Source: Ficedula albicollis
Lineage: Eukaryota; Chordata; Aves; Passeriformes; Muscicapidae
Assembly (NCBI RefSeq): GCF_000247815.1
Contig: NC_021678.1
Location: 5,185,026-5,249,025 of the forward strand
Direction of reading: 5' to 3'
DNA: 64,000 bases
Shown: one piece after another, positions 1 to 13,971 of the stretch
Position numbering within the stretch: the stretch's first letter is position 1
Layout of the letters: every line of letters begins with the position of its first letter
Program-made: the position numbers and the translations under genes
Notes under the pieces: generated by a model
The model's database searches: none
Seen by the model: the letters and a program-made list of their open reading frames with translations, nothing else
What the model was told of the DNA's origin: nothing

Positions 1-1162
1 CAGAAGCAATCAATCATTCCTTTTGCAATGTCATGAAACAAAGGACATGAAGCATTGTTTTAGAAATGAGATAAGAAAGGTTACATAATAACATCAGCCA
101 AATCTAAAGCTATAATCTCTAACCTTACTTTTCCATCCAAACTGTTAGGCTGTTTTTTGACTTAACTCCCACATTCTTGCTCATAGGCTTACATAATTAC
201 TACTCCCAACCACTACAATTTATATAGCAGCTTATCTCAAGGCAGAGTTAAGAGCTGGGGAGTCCTGCACAAAACATTACGGAGATGTTAGAATTATCTT
301 GAACAATAATGCAGTGCAATCTGCCTGCTGTTGCTACTCAGCAGCAAAGGGGAAGCTTATCAAAGTCTCCAGCCATTTATGGATGTTGATGCAGAGCTTG
401 AGGAGCCCTGGCTTTGCGTGTAAGAAGAAAAACATAAATGTCACATCAAAAAGAAAACTATTCCTGTACCTATCACTGCAGAAAAAAACTACTTTGGAAT
501 TCCACCAGGAGCTCAGGAACACATTTCTCTTACTGAGCCACAAATGTTCCTTACAGCTTTTCTTTACACTGAAGTTTTAAAGTAGCCAATACACACATAT
601 TGACTCTTAGTATTTCTAGGAGTATTAAGAGTTAATAGGGATGTCTGCATGCCCAATTAACCTTCCCCTGACAGGCGCTCCTTGAGTATGTAAATATCAA
701 AAGAAGTTTCCTTCTGATGGAAAGCTTTTTAAAATGTAAAACATAAGCAGCTGTTCATGGCTATATGCATCATCTCTGAGAGCTTACGCTTCCCTAAGAG
801 TAAGTAAGAAAAATTAGGAAAAATTAGTTTTATTTAGAAACAGAGTATCAAGATGAAAAATGAGGAGGATACAGCTCATTATTAAATTAGAAAGACTGGT
901 TCAGAATGTAAATCTCTGATATAAGCCTGAAAGAAAACAAACACACAAAAATCCTCTGAATAATTTTAAATATCTGTTGTGGTGGTGAAGAATTAATTTC
1001 AACTATATTCAGTTTTAAATACCCAGCCCCTTTCTTGTATACATATAGAGTGCCCAGGTTGCAAATAGCTTGCCCTAATGGACACAGACAAGTTAAATAA
1101 TTGTTTTGAGCCAGAGCAGTGCTTTGGAACAGATTTCACATAGCACTTGATACCAGCACTAA
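1..1162. other. Intronic/intergenic sequence, no feature recognised
   Basis: AT-rich non-coding DNA lying 3' of IPMK exon 4 on the minus strand, so most probably the following IPMK intron. The short open frames have no recognisable protein similarity, and no exon with splice borders was found. The later IPMK coding exons are not seen here and probably lie beyond the left edge. Confidence 0.5.
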
Positions 1163-2208
1163 TGTCCTAGGTTGACGTTATGGTGCTTGTATCCCCAGTC
1201 ATGTGTTCTGTTTATGCCTGGTATTATGTTCTGTGCTTTCAGGACTGACTCTGAAAGTGAAGGTTTGTTTTGTCTGGTTATCAGCCAGCTTGCCTCCCCC
1301 ATGGTCTGTGCTTAGGAGAGGCTAGGCTTGCTCGCTCGCTTTTGCTTATTAGCTAGTTTAGCTAGGCAGTCCAATTTCTTTCCCTGGACTGTTTTTTTCT
1401 TTCTTTCTTTCCCTTTCCTGAATACTATCTGAACCTGTTCCAGACCGGGACCTGGGAAACACCAAGGAACACCGGAGTCTGCATTTTGTGATCTGCAGCA
1501 GTCATCCCCAGCGCCGGAGACCAGTAACTGGCCGACCACTCGCAGGAGAGACTTTCTGAGTTGGTCATCCTCTCAGAGTGGTGAAGGAGGGTTTTTTTTG
1601 TCATCTGGGGCTGTTCGTTTTTTTTTCTTGTGTTGGGGAGTGGTTTTTTTTTGTTAAATAAACAGGCTTTTCCACTTTTCTCTGAGGAAATTCTTCCCAA
1701 AGACAGAGCTTGCCTCCCCCATGGTCTGTGCTTAGGAGAGGCTAGGCTTGCTCGCTCGCTTTTGCTTATTAGCTAGTTTAGCTAGGCAGTCCAATTTCTT
1801 TCCCTGGACTGTTTTTTTCTTTCTTTCTTTCCCTTTCCTGAATACTATCTGAACCTGTTCCAGACCGGGACCTGGGAAACACCAAGGAACACCGGAGTCT
1901 GCATTTTGTGATCTGCAGCAGTCATCCCCAGCGCCGGAGACCAGTAACTGGCCGACCACTCGCAGGAGAGACTTTCTGAGTTGGTCATCCTCTCAGAGTG
2001 GTGAAGGAGGGTTTTTTTTGTCATCTGGGGCTGTTCGTTTTTTTTTCTTGTGTTGGGGAGTGGTTTTTTTTTGTTAAATAAACAGGCTTTTCCACTTTTC
2101 TCTGAGGAAATTCTTCCCAAAGACAGTGGTGGGGGGAGGAGTCATGGGGGTTTGTTTTCCGGGGGCTCCTTCCAGAGGTTTTCCCCAAATTTACCCTAAA
2201 CCAGGACA
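1163..2208 (+). mobile_element. Solo LTR of an endogenous retrovirus, expanded by an internal tandem duplication
   Basis: The element begins TGTCCTAGGTTG and ends AAACCAGGACA, the TG...CA termini expected of an LTR. It carries an AATAAA-type polyadenylation signal (the TTAAATAAACAGG stretch). The bases outside are ACTAA on the left and ACTAC on the right, a 4/5 match to a 5-bp target-site duplication. The ending resembles the two better-preserved LTRs at 22.1 and 34.6 kb. Without the internal 420-bp duplication it would be about 626 bp. No gag, pol or env remnant was seen beside it. The family assignment (avian ERVL-like) is inferred from termini and the 5-bp TSD, not from a database. Confidence 0.65.
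1287..2126. repeat. 420-bp tandem duplication inside the LTR
   Basis: Two head-to-tail copies, about 1287-1706 and 1707-2126, appear identical by eye. The shared stretch starts at AGCTTGCCTCCCCC and ends at the AAAGACAG motif. The lack of divergence points to a very recent event or an assembly artefact. Confidence 0.9.
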
Positions 2209-2813
2209 ACTACCAAGATATTCAGGTAACACAGTATTTATGTAGAACTCAAGAGGATTGTTGTTTGCTAAGAAAACCAATTGCTGTACCTGGTGTGGGA
2301 CAAGAAGCCTGAGCATAAACTGAAAGTGAAGACAAAACAAGTTCTTACCCTACCGGAGTCTGCATTTTGTGATCTGCAGCAGTCATCCCCAGCGCCGGAG
2401 ACCAGTAACTGGCCGACCACTCGCAGGAGAGACTTTCTGAGTTGGTCATCCTCTCAGAGTGGTGAAGGAGGGTTTTTTTTGTCATCTGGGGCTGTTCGTT
2501 TTTTTTTCTTGTGTTGGGGAGTGGTTTTTTTTTGTTAAATAAACAGGCTTTTCCACTTTTCTCTGAGGAAATTCTTCCCCAAAGACAGTGGTGGGGGGAG
2601 GAGTCATGGGGGTTTGTTTTCCGGGGGCTCCTTCCAGAGGTTTTCCCCAAATTTACCCTAAACCAGGACAACTACCAAGATATTCAGGTAACACAGTATT
2701 TATGTAGAACTCAAGAGGATTGTTGTTTGCTAAGAAAACCAATTGCTGTACCTGGTGTGGGACAAGAAGCCTGAGCATAAACTGAAAGTGAAGACAAAAC
2801 AAGTTCTTACCCT
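1891..2813. repeat. 461-bp tandem duplication ending at the IPMK exon 4 splice donor
   Basis: Segment 1891-2351 is repeated at about 2352-2813, with one extra C in the second copy. Each unit contains the 3' part of the LTR, its flank, and the last 110 bp of intron including the reverse-strand splice donor. The exon 4 donor (GGTAAG on the minus strand) is therefore present twice, but only the right copy is attached to the exon. Confidence 0.9.
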
Positions 2814-2983
2814 CATTCCAAGAACCAAAAAGCCAATCTCTTCCATCAGTGGGTACTTGCTGACCTGCTGCTGTATCTTCTCTGCTGAAGCATAAGGATC
2901 ATAACTTTTCTGACCTATTTTTACGTCCATTATGCAGGGCTTATTAAACTTACGGGTCACATCTTCCAGTTTTAGGTATGTAT
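2811..2983 (-). CDS. IPMK: IPMK exon 4 (inositol polyphosphate multikinase), partial gene
   Basis: IPMK phosphorylates inositol phosphates (IP3 to IP4 and IP5) and also phosphoinositides, mainly in the nucleus. Read on the minus strand, this 173-bp exon encodes a peptide starting with TYLKLEDVTRKFNKP. It includes PCIMDVKIG, the PxxxDxKxG inositol-binding signature of the IPK family, then the QQQVSKYPLMEEIGFLVLG segment and GMR. It is bounded by an acceptor (TTGACAG) at the right and a donor (GGTAAGAAC) at the left. The first codon is split: exon 3 ends in one base and this exon supplies two (Asp in NDTYLK, where human has NDLYLK), so the frame joins correctly to exon 3. Residues agree closely with the human protein as I remember it. 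The reading frame is intact. The 461-bp tandem duplication abuts the donor. Confidence 0.95.
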
Positions 2984-5900
2984 CTGTCAAAAAATCAAAA
3001 ATTTTGTTAACAGTGGGTCAAAGTAAAATCATTACATAGGTTCTGCTGAGCACTTGAGAAGGAATGTGAATAGTTTAAGGCTTAATATCACATGAATTCT
3101 TTAAGAATCAAATTTGTCTCTGAATGCAGACTAAATCATGGTCACTGACATCCACAAATTCTATTGCTATGAAAATCTAAATGCTTTCTTGTTTAAAAAA
3201 TTGCAAACAATTAACATGTCTTAACCTAGCATTCAAATTCAAATTATTGCCCAGATAAAATCCATGAATAGCTTTTATAAAGTCATTAACATATTATAAA
3301 GAACATTACTAACCATATATAAATGCAGGGTTTTTTAGCTGTGTGGCTGATTTTGCAAGTCAGATGGTCTCCTGTGTAATTTTAAAAATGAAGTGTTCAG
3401 TCCTAGCCTTCAGGGGCTGAAATGCAGATTATTTTACTTCTTTTTATCCCACTCCTATCTGCACTCATTTCTCACTTTTTTTTGGAGAAAAAGCTCTCGA
3501 AATCCTAGGCTACCTTTCATCCATTTCTAACAGCTCCTCTGGGAGTGTGGCTGGACTAAGAAATGCCAAAAGTACTTGAAGTGCCTTAAGATTTAAAGGA
3601 GTATCTAAAACCTGATGAAAATAATCATTACCAGCATGACTCCCACACTCACTATCAGAACACAAGGATATGGACTTCAGTACCCACCCAGCTCCCAGAC
3701 AACTCTGCCTGGGAGACAGCTGCATCCAACTCTGGTCCTTGCCAGGACATGGCATAACCAAGGCAACACACAGCCTCAACACCAGTCTCATTCTTCATAT
3801 GTACTTTGTAAATCCACCTGTCACCAGGCACAAACTTCAAGTCTGGTTTTCTTTCCAGTACAGTGTATTCCACAGATGTTATTTCTTTGGCTTTAATGCA
3901 GTCCAAATACAGAAAAACACTGTATTATACCCCATTCCTGCAGCATGATCTAAATGGGATTGTGAGAGAAAGCAAAACTAGTTCAAGTTTAAAAAGAGGA
4001 ATGAAGTGCCTTGTTTGAAACTTTTACAGACAGGTAACAAACCAGCCTGAGTCAGGACAAAGCTAACAAGCAACATTTCATTTACACTTAAGTGTATGTA
4101 TTAACTTAAACAGGTTTTGATTTAATCCTATTTAGATGCCTGCTTTCTGTATGAATGGAACCAGACACCTTGCTAATGTAGTCATTTTCAGGAAAACTTG
4201 TCAAACCAATACACTACTCAAAAACAAAACAAAACAAAACAAATCTACTATTCGACTAACTCACTTCACCAGCTTTCAATGTCCTTTGGGCTACAGGATC
4301 AATCTAGCTACAGCAAAAAGAGTTTTGTTATAGGCTAGCTCACCCACTAGCTACAATTGCAGGAGTACATCCAAGCTGAAATAACTCATAGCTAACTTTG
4401 AGGAGCCCTAGGCAGCCAATATACTTGATATTTGCTCACTGAATATCCCTAAAGGAGAAGCAAGACAAATACTCTCCCTACCAGGCAGCATATTCTGGAT
4501 CAACTGAACCTGCAGGTGCTACTTTTACTCTTCAAAGTTGTTATACAGAGGTCTAATTCAGACAGATATTAGCACAGCTTCTGCAGGACTTTGAGAAACC
4601 TAAAAATACCTGGGGAGTCCATAAAATCTCTTAGCTATCTCTTATTAAGCCAAAAATTTTAGAAGTCGAAGTGTCATCCTTCTGACTCTTTTTGCATATT
4701 ACAGAAATCACTGCAATCAACAGATTTGTGTCATCACTCTAAAACAATGCAGAAATAAAGAAATAAAGTTCAAGGTTTTCAGTACATAGCTCTCAAAAGC
4801 AAAAAGCCACAGGTTTACACGGGAAGTGAGGAAAGACAGTAAATGCAAAAAAATCTCAGAAAAGGGCTGTAGTCCTTCACCACCAATTCCAAAATGCTTT
4901 GGAGCATGCTGTGAGCACTCCAGAATCAAACTGTTATAACTAAAGTAATACAAATTGTTAAGATGCAATGTTTTCATCAGACCTAAAATAAGTAGTATAA
5001 AACATCTATTTCCATAGGTACCCATGGGTATCTGCAGTCCTCTACTCCACCGGTCTAATTCCTGCTTTTTAACCAGACAGCACCAACATTCAGCACCTCC
5101 CAAATACTTAAAAGGCCTAAATATCTGTCACTTACTTGTTCCCCACCCTACTTCAGATGTCTTAAACTAGACCACGTTACCAACCTCCTAAAAATGTAAC
5201 AATAAATATTTTTTTTAATTAAGCATTAAATTACCTTTGTAGATAATACCAACTCTGAGAAACACTAATTATTTGGCAAAGCCTGTAAATTACCCAAAAA
5301 TTTCTCACCTCTCTCACACTTCTTGGAATTAAATCTTTCTTGTCAGCTAACCACTAGCTCAGAATCTGGCCTCTTATTAATACACCTTTCCACTCTCACA
5401 AAGCTGTCTGGCCTTGTTGAAGGCCTGTTATTAATACACCTCTCCACTCTCACAAAGCTGTCTGGCCTTGTTGAGAGAGCAATGCCACCCAGATAAAGCA
5501 CCATAACCATACCACACCATTTTTCTCACTATTGCATTAAACAAATGGATCAATAGTTTACACTCAATTTTTCTTGGCACTGTTTGATGCTTATTTGCAT
5601 TGTATTCAATAGTCTAATGAAACAGCTCCTAAACCCTCAATATTGGTACATACACAATAATCTTGACTTCAGCAATTACCCCCATGATACCTCCAAGCAC
5701 TGAGACTAAGACAAATAAAATTAAGCCTCCTATATGTATCAACTGCTCTCCATTTTCAAGTCTGTTACTGCAAGTCTCTGAAGCTCTGACCATAAATGTC
5801 CTTCTCCAGGGCATCAGTGGGTCTGCACCTCAGCCCAGGTACTGGTGCTCTCCTCCCTTCTCCTTGCTTGGTTAAACAGAAACTTGCAGATTTTTCAAGC

Positions 5901-8620
5901 AATTCAGACTTTTAGAATTATTATGTAGTGCCCTGCTAATCCAGTGTGCTTCAGGAAATAATGTGTTTGCCATCTAAAACTAGATAAAATTAATAACTCC
6001 CAGGGAGAGAGTAATTCATAAAGATTTTTATATTAAAACTTGCATTGCTAGATAGTCTTGACCATACATTTCAAGGATTTAAATTAATCATTCATCAGAG
6101 ACTTGCCCTGCCCTTTTCTATTTACAGAATGGCAGGAAGGTGTGGCTTGACATATTGTTTACATATTTTTTGCAATCTCAAAGGAGACAAACCAAAAGAC
6201 CACCTAAATTCAGGAAGTATTCATGGCATAAACCACTGCAGACTTCAGCACAGACACACCAGTGCATTCAGTCCTCACTGAAGACAGAAGAGAAAAATCA
6301 CTTGAGGCATCTGATTCTTTTCCATAATTTAGGAGACATCTCTCAAAACACAGGAATAAGCAAAGAAGAGCCTCAATTGCCCACCGCCATAACAAAGGAA
6401 AAAAAAAGTTTGAAGCTGGGTTATATGTATCTATCCTGCTCTCAGGTTAGGCAACAAAATTAGGTAACAGTATGAAACGAGCAGCAGTGAAGTTACTTTA
6501 AAAAAAAAAAAAAAAGTATAGGCAACAACTAGGCATCACACTCAGAAAATTCAGCAGCAGATGGCTTCTACATCTTTATAACAACTTTTCCACTGCTTTG
6601 CGAATAAACTCCAAATACCCACAATGCCTGTGAAGCTAAATTTCAAATCCAACCCATTTTAGATGAGCTTAGGAAAACAGCATCCCACCTCTACCTCCAT
6701 TTCCTTTGCAGTAGCAATGTGATTTCAGTGGAACGGGAGCTATTTTACAAATTGTATTGATACTGGGAGTCCATCTTTTCTGTCACATTTCTTATATTCT
6801 CATTTACACTTCACATATTTCACCCCTTTCAGCTAGCAATTTCAACCACTTACCTATTTTTTCAATAGAGAATGCTGATGCTCCTTCCTAAATATTTCTC
6901 TAAGGAAATAAATTACGTTCTTCACCTTCAAAACTGCATTTTCTGCTCACCTGTCACATGGATAGTCACAAATCAAGTTTAGAGTGGACTAAGTTTTATT
7001 TTTTATAGAAATCTATCTATCACCAATTTAGTAACAATAGGAAATTACTGGATTCGCTGCTACTGGGTTATATGGAGATGTGATCCCAGAGCCTGCAGAG
7101 TGGTGATTGCCAAGGGAAAGGTCAGGCTTCTAATGTCAAGACTGCAGCAAACCTACAAATATATCCTCAATCTACATTTAAGAACAAGATACACATACTC
7201 TCTGCTAAGCTCCGTCATCTCCAGCAACTTGGATTTCTATCAAGACTACACAAAGCTCATTAATACTACAGATAACAGAGTTGGCAGTGCAGTGTTTTGA
7301 TTGAACAGTTGCCACAGCTTTCTATGAAGAGAACTCATGATAGTGCACAGCCTTTTCAAGAAGCAAAACAAACAAAATCAAAAGTTTCTCCTCCCTTAAA
7401 CAGTTATTCCTACTGCCTATGTCTGAATGACTGATGGCAACCTTCCAAAATCCAGCCCCATGTGCACAGTGCTTCTGAATCCCCAAAGCAAATGAGCAAT
7501 GTGTTGAATTATTGTCTCTGGGTTAGACCACATATTTTAACATCTTAAGATCATACTGCAAATAGAAAATAATTATTTGCAATTGAGAGGGAACATTTAG
7601 TGAACTCTGTGACACATTCAATTGTGAGGGAAGGAAAAAGATAACTTTTGTAGAGCTATTTGAGTTAGCACCAAACAGGAAAGCATGAAGGTAAATCTGA
7701 GCTAAGAAACTGCTGGTACTACCAAAATCTTCCTTTCATTTTTTCCTGTAGATATTACACCATGTCTTTGGATACTGTCTTACTACTTCTTTGGAAAGCA
7801 AGTCTATCAAGTGACAGCATAAGCAGAAGAAGACAGAGTTATTTTAAAGGACCATGGCATCTAGTTTAGTGCCCACGTATTCAAACAGACTCCATGGCAT
7901 CCCTTTTTTTCTGAGTGTTCCAGAAGCTCCATTTCCCCAGTGTGAATTAGGAAAGTCCCCAGAAGAAAAAATAGTGTCTAATACAAAAATGTCTCTTCAA
8001 GAGAAAATAGATAATCTTCCAATTGTTCTACCAAAACAGTATTTTCTTCCTGACTCTTAATGTTATACAAACACAAATTTTAAGACACTAGATCTTCATT
8101 CAAACAAGTAACAGAGGATGACAAGCGGAACTCCCCACCACGGCACCTGCTGAAATAAGTGCTTTGGGTGGTAAGGCACAGTGATGGCACCCAACCTCTG
8201 GAGAAACAGCAGCAGATTCTGGTTTGAATGTTTCCTCAGTCCCAGAGTACGCATCTTTCCTTTCTTCCACACCCACAAAGTGCTTCTTGCCTTGATTGCC
8301 GGGCTGGACATAACCGTGCAACCAGCCCACTCCTCCACCATGACCCCACCCTGAGCAGGAGCTCTGGGGCAAGGTGCATCAGGTCCAGCTACTCAGGAAA
8401 CCTTTGCTGCACAAACAGCCATACCCAATCTTTCCTGGGAGGAAGACTCCAAAGACCTAATCCAGCCACAAGACTGAAAACTGGAACCAATTATTAGAGG
8501 GAATGTCAGTCGTTTCCAAAACAAGTCCAAAAAACCCTAAGGAGCTCACAACTGCCAAAAAGTAGTATCCAGCAAATGTTTCCAGGAGGTTTGGATTAAG
8601 AGATAAAATTAGAACAGTAC
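2984..8620. other. IPMK intron between exons 3 and 4
   Basis: About 5.6 kb of AT-rich non-coding DNA. It holds a 54-bp tandem repeat at about 5374-5481 and short A- and T-rich tracts. A minus-strand frame at 3655-3906 (83 codons) has no recognised similarity. No other exon was found. Confidence 0.7.
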
Positions 8621-8717
8621 CATTTGGTGTAGTAGGTGGTGACCAGACACCAAAGTATTTTGGCAGATATTCCCGCAGCTCCAGAAGAATGCTGTCGCAA
8701 CAGTTGGAGTCATAGAC
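8621..8717 (-). CDS. IPMK: IPMK exon 3
   Basis: A 97-bp minus-strand exon encoding VYDSNCCDSILLELREYLPK followed by YFGVWSPPTTPN, which corresponds to the human segment around LPKYYGIWSPPTAPN in the kinase N-lobe. The acceptor is TTATTTCAG, immediately right of 8717. The donor is GTACTG after the single phase-1 base at 8621. The exon starts in phase 0 after exon 2 (ending ...FYNK) and ends one base into the Asp codon completed by exon 4. No stop or frameshift. Confidence 0.93.
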
Positions 8718-8767
8718 CTGAAATAAAATAGGGAGAGTTGGAGAGATCATAATTTTAAACATTTATT

Positions 8768-8835
8768 TTTGCTGGTGGGGGAGTGAACAAGTAACTTCAT
8801 GGTACTTGGTAGCTGGCTGGGGCTAAACCATGACA
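8768..8835 (-). mobile_element. Fragment of the 5' end of an avian LTR
   Basis: Read on the minus strand from 8835, the sequence begins TGTCATGGTTTAGCCCCAGC, then continues with a CACTCCCCCACCAGC-like segment. I recognise this as the start of a common bird ERVL-type LTR. Only about 70 bp is discernible before it runs into the intron next to exon 3. No far end or TSD can be defined. Confidence 0.5.
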
Positions 8836-11800
8836 ACTTACAATAGTCCTGTAATTATAGTTTCTTACAGACTTTGTTTTCCTAAGTCTAATATACTTAC
8901 CTTACATTTAAAAAGATACAGGATGAAGATGATAATTACCACAGTCCAACATAAATGAGTAGCATCCTTTCTTTCAAATTTTAAAGTGGCAACGATGCCA
9001 AGCACAATTTATGGCTTAACTTGAATAAAAATCTGAACTGTAACTGTTAACTTCAAAGCTTAGCTATTGAAAAAGGTGATCTCACATTTGCCTTCAAGAC
9101 TATATAGGTAACTGCATCATATTCTATACCCAAATCTTTTAAATTTATATCAGACAAAGTACAGAAGCGCAGACTAGATAGCATTTTCCCATCTTCTCCA
9201 AAACAATTGATGCTGTAGCTACATCACACAGACTACGCACAATTCAAGTATATTCCTTTTCATTTGCTTTAACACTTTCAACACTTTTTTCAACTTCTGT
9301 AGTAAAAATAGTAACAGTTTGGAAACAGCAGCAGGCTTATATTCCTGAAGGAACAACTCTTTGCAGTTAAAATCAAGCTTTGGATACTATCTGTTATGGA
9401 ATTGCATGACTCTTACCAGGTTGCGGCATTGCTAAGAGGGTTTCAAAACCATTCCCTTGCCCAGATTCCCCCCATCCCACCAGTTATGTAGTTCCAGACG
9501 TAGGGGATTGCCTATACCCACTTCCACATGCTCCGTAGACCGAACGACCTATATCCACACCAGTACGGGTTACCATGACTGTTATGTAGACTGAACAATC
9601 TACATCCACACCAGTACGGGTTACCATGACTGTTACTGCATTTAGGAACCATCTCATCCCACTCCCCATAGAGATCTCCCAGTTGTGCTGCCATCAGAGT
9701 GGTGTCCTTCCCCTCAGCCATACCATGACCACAGCAATACCCATGGATGCTGCACAGTGACCGAGGCACGCTCAGGCTTCTGCCATCACTGCAGTGCAGC
9801 CAAAGCCCACTGCAAAGTTGGCAGCAAGGCAAAAAAATGCCAGGTGTTAACAGCTCTGCAGACTTGGCTCAGCTCATTGTGCCAGGCCACATTTAACTAC
9901 AGGGGGGGATACCTGGCAATAGCAACTACAAAAGGGAGGTAATGCAAAATATATGCCTGTAGTGTTGTTACATTAATACAGCTATGGAGGAAAAAAAAAA
10001 TAGACCAAAAGTGCAGATGCTATTTTGGAGCACTGAGGCAAGCCTTGGCTATCCTCATCAGTGCCAGTAACTCAAGACAGCACCTCATGCAGCAACAGTG
10101 TTAAAATTAGTTAATGTGAGTTTGTCCTAAATTTTCCTAAATCTCAAACTAAGTAAACTCAAATCACCAGCATACTTCTAACAGAAGGACTACTCCACAG
10201 CTAATGGAGGGCTTGCATCAGCCACAGTTCTGACACCTTCACTTGTTAGTGGGCAGTTACCAAGAGCATGATACACCCATGCAGACTGTATGCTAAGGTA
10301 TTGAATTTGACCCATTCCTTTAACTCATAGCATATGCCCCATTTAAAAGATCCTAAGGGAAGGGGCAGAATCTTGAAAGCTCAAACCACACAAATATGCA
10401 CAGTGTATTGCAAAACTCTAGGGTACACCCAACACCACACCCTCTGCCACTACTGTTGATATCATAACTACAGAGAAATTGCTGGGAGTGTATCTTTTAA
10501 GGCACGGTGTCACATCACAGGGCACTGATCTCTCCTCATGTGTCATGGTTTGACAATCTGGCCTGACCACAGAGGATGACATATAACTATGTCTAAGTCC
10601 AATTTTCCCCCAAGTTACCATCCATTTAAGTGCATGACAGCTAAGTCATATACTTAAATTAGCAAATGCAAGATTTACAGATGCCAGGGCAACCTTAACT
10701 CCCTCTTCCATTGGGTATATATTATATCACAGACTTTAATTACCTGAGCACACATGGCATTCCCCTCTGGACTTCTACATCAGCCACCTATACCAGGCAA
10801 GTGCAAGGGTCAAAAAATTGAGGCTGAAACAGCAGCTGTGATTTTAGCAATTCATATCTGCTTGGTTCTAAAATTCAGATAGCCCTGGCTATTTTTTTTA
10901 ATTGGTACTGTCATGGTTTGAGTTGTGTATCCACAGAACCTGTTTCCACAAAAATGATTGGCATTGAGCTAGCTCTGCTTATATTCAAAATCTCATACCA
11001 CAATAGCTTCAGAAGTTAAATATTTGTGACTGTTGTTCCACTAAATGTTGTTATTATACCAAATTGCTTAATTTACTACCTAATATGCAGCCATATTTAT
11101 GAGATTACAATAATTTTTACTGAAAATACATACAGAAAGAAAGAGTGTTTAAAACAAATGAGGATCTATTCCCACAATCTGATCACATAAATGGATTTTC
11201 AAATAAAGATGGTACACACTTTTGACAAAGTCAAAAGTCTTTCAGGAGTCAGGAAAAAACCAAACACATAGTAAAGGGGTTGGCCATCTTACCTTCCATA
11301 AAATGCAGGCTGTAAAAATAAGCCTCAAGAATCTCACAGAGAGACACTCATTTGTGTATTAACAAGTCAAACTCTAATAATGCCAAAAAAATGGCAGGTC
11401 TTATTTCATCCACTTTTGCATTTTACATAGTCAATTTAGGCTTGGCCTGAGCAAGATTTGAAGCCCCAGGCATGGAAACATATTTAGAAGAGACAAAGCA
11501 AACACTAACCCATTTTGAGGGTGTAGTAGAGCTTCAAATCTTCAACAGCCAAGAGAACCACCCAAAAGGCTGCAGTCGGGCACAGCCACCAGCAGCAACA
11601 CTGAACAAATACTATAGCACTAAACAAATACTACACACAGTCACCATCTGCAGCAAGTTACTTCAAAACAGCTAGAAATAAGTTGGGTAGAGACAGATCC
11701 TCTATCCCTCTGTCGTTCCAATAACAACTTACTGCAGAGGCAAGGCAGGAAAGGATTTTCAAAAACGTTAGCAGGCATTTGGCCACACCCCATCAGAAGT

Positions 11801-13971
11801 AAAAAAGGGCTCACAAGACAGCAACTCCCATCTGATCTTTCATTCCACAAGATTCCTGGGCAGCTAAAGATTAACAACAAACCAAGTTTAAGTTGCTTAC
11901 TCTACTCACACTTCCCTACAATTTCTGCAAGTCACCCCACTGAGCATGGAGAAGGGTAGTGGACATATAAGAGCCTTCTTTGTTGCAAAATCAGAGATCA
12001 TGTTTCATCACCAATCTCTTTCCTTAGAATTGAGCTTTCTCTTGCCCTTCAGCTTCTCCCCTGTTCACAACTCACTAGTGCAGTCATGTATGTTCAGCTT
12101 CAACTGCACAGGAGCTGGAGTCTTCAACTTGAGAGCACTCTGAAGTCAAAGACAATTCTTAAAGATACTCAGGAGAATGTAGAGGTTGTTGCCCTCACAA
12201 ATACCTGTTAAGCAGCCTCTTAAAATAGGTTATGAGATTAAATGAATGGTCAAAAAATACACAGCAAATTGCAAATCAAGGTCTCTACTCCACATTTAAT
12301 CAGAATTCAGTTCAGTTGTATCAAAATGCATGTACAACAAACTCCAGCAAAATTCACATTAGGTAGTCTCCACTAGAGGCCAAAATAAAGAGAACATAAA
12401 CTAAAAAAAACGGTTAAGACATACTACTATTGGTCATCTGGTAAGGAATTTTCAATTTTAACACACTAAACATTTATCACGTTCTTATTTTTCCTTTCTC
12501 TTTGACAACACGCTCAACAGAGCTGGAGAGATGCTGACCTGAAGTTGCCCATTGCAAAACTCAAGCTACCAGCAGGCAGGGAGATCCAGTGATTTTCAAG
12601 GCAGAAAGTCAATTATTACTCCCTAAGCAGAAGTATAGTACAATCAGTTTTCTCATCTGTCTTCACAACTACTGTGCCAAACTACTGATTTGCATAGACT
12701 ATAGACTACTCAGTCCATTCCCAACTCTGCCCAGTAGCTCCACAATTGCATTAAATTGCAATAATGGCCTTTTACTGTCTCCCTTTTTAAAGGGTTTCTT
12801 AGATGTGTAAAAGCAGGGTGTAGTTGGCTATAGTTTATTCTGTGATACACTGTTCTCAAAAAGCATGGGAAACAGATACTCAACAGACCCTTTTAGGTTA
12901 ACTTTCTACTGTGTGGTGTGTTTCTTCCAAACTTGTTTTTGCTGCAGAGTGCAAGAACCACAAAAATCTGCCATATTTTCCAGCTCCTATTGTCCAGACA
13001 TTTAACAGTGAATACAAAAGAGGTACTTATAGAACAGTAGTAGGAACTCAGCAGATTCTTACAGCTACACTTCATCCTTCATCTCTTAGACAACTCCCCA
13101 TGTGAAAAAAGATCTGAATACCAGCTGTGCCAATATTTCACAAGTTTGTCAAAAAGGCGTTTTCTCTCATTAGTTAAGAATTACTATATGTCCTTCTTTA
13201 CATATGCCCAGGCTCATGGTTTAGAGGCAACTTCACATGCTGGTTTGCTCATTGCCCCGGCAAAACAGCATCCCTTCTAGACACTTCTTCAGCAGAGGAA
13301 TGATGCCAAGGGCAGGAATGAACTGCAGCAGAACATGCTCCCTATGTTTGCCAACAGGTAATTTGTACACTTCAGTACCAGTATCTCTGCTGTCAATGCA
13401 GCAGATCCAGATGTATCACAATGAGGCACAGCCAAAGATCCTTTTGAGCTACAGCTCCAAGTACAGTAGTAATGAAAGGCAAGGGCAAGGCATTGCATCT
13501 CAAGATGTTAAGAAAATCAGGCATCCTGTACTTTTGTCTGTACAAGACTGAAAATCAAAACCTTAGCCAGAGACGTGTTCACAGGATAAGGATATTTCAG
13601 TACAAAACAGCAGCACAATGGCCATCATCCACTCCTTTTTCAGCCAAGGATAATCATCTAAGTCAAGAGTACAAAAGCACTTAACTAAGCTTACAAAATA
13701 GGATAACTTATCCTGAAACAAGATGCACTTTGCCTCCCCAATCCCTTTCCTTTCCTGTCAGTAGCACAGAACAGTTTATGGAACACAGCCTGCCTTATCA
13801 TGATTTATGCTATATAGGCTTAAAGGGAGCTGAGCCTTATGAGTCAGCTCTTGCAATTCTGTGCGAATTCAGGCCAAAACCCATCTTTCAGACTGCTGGG
13901 TTCATTTTGTGCCATGGAAAGGGGGAGAAATCACCACAAGTCTTCTGCACTGCCTGAAGCTGCTGGAATAT

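Noticed and set aside
3655..3906. 83-codon minus-strand frame in the IPMK intron
   Set aside because: The N-terminal half looks superficially protein-like, but no family was recognised and no splice borders fit. Left as unexplained chance frame.
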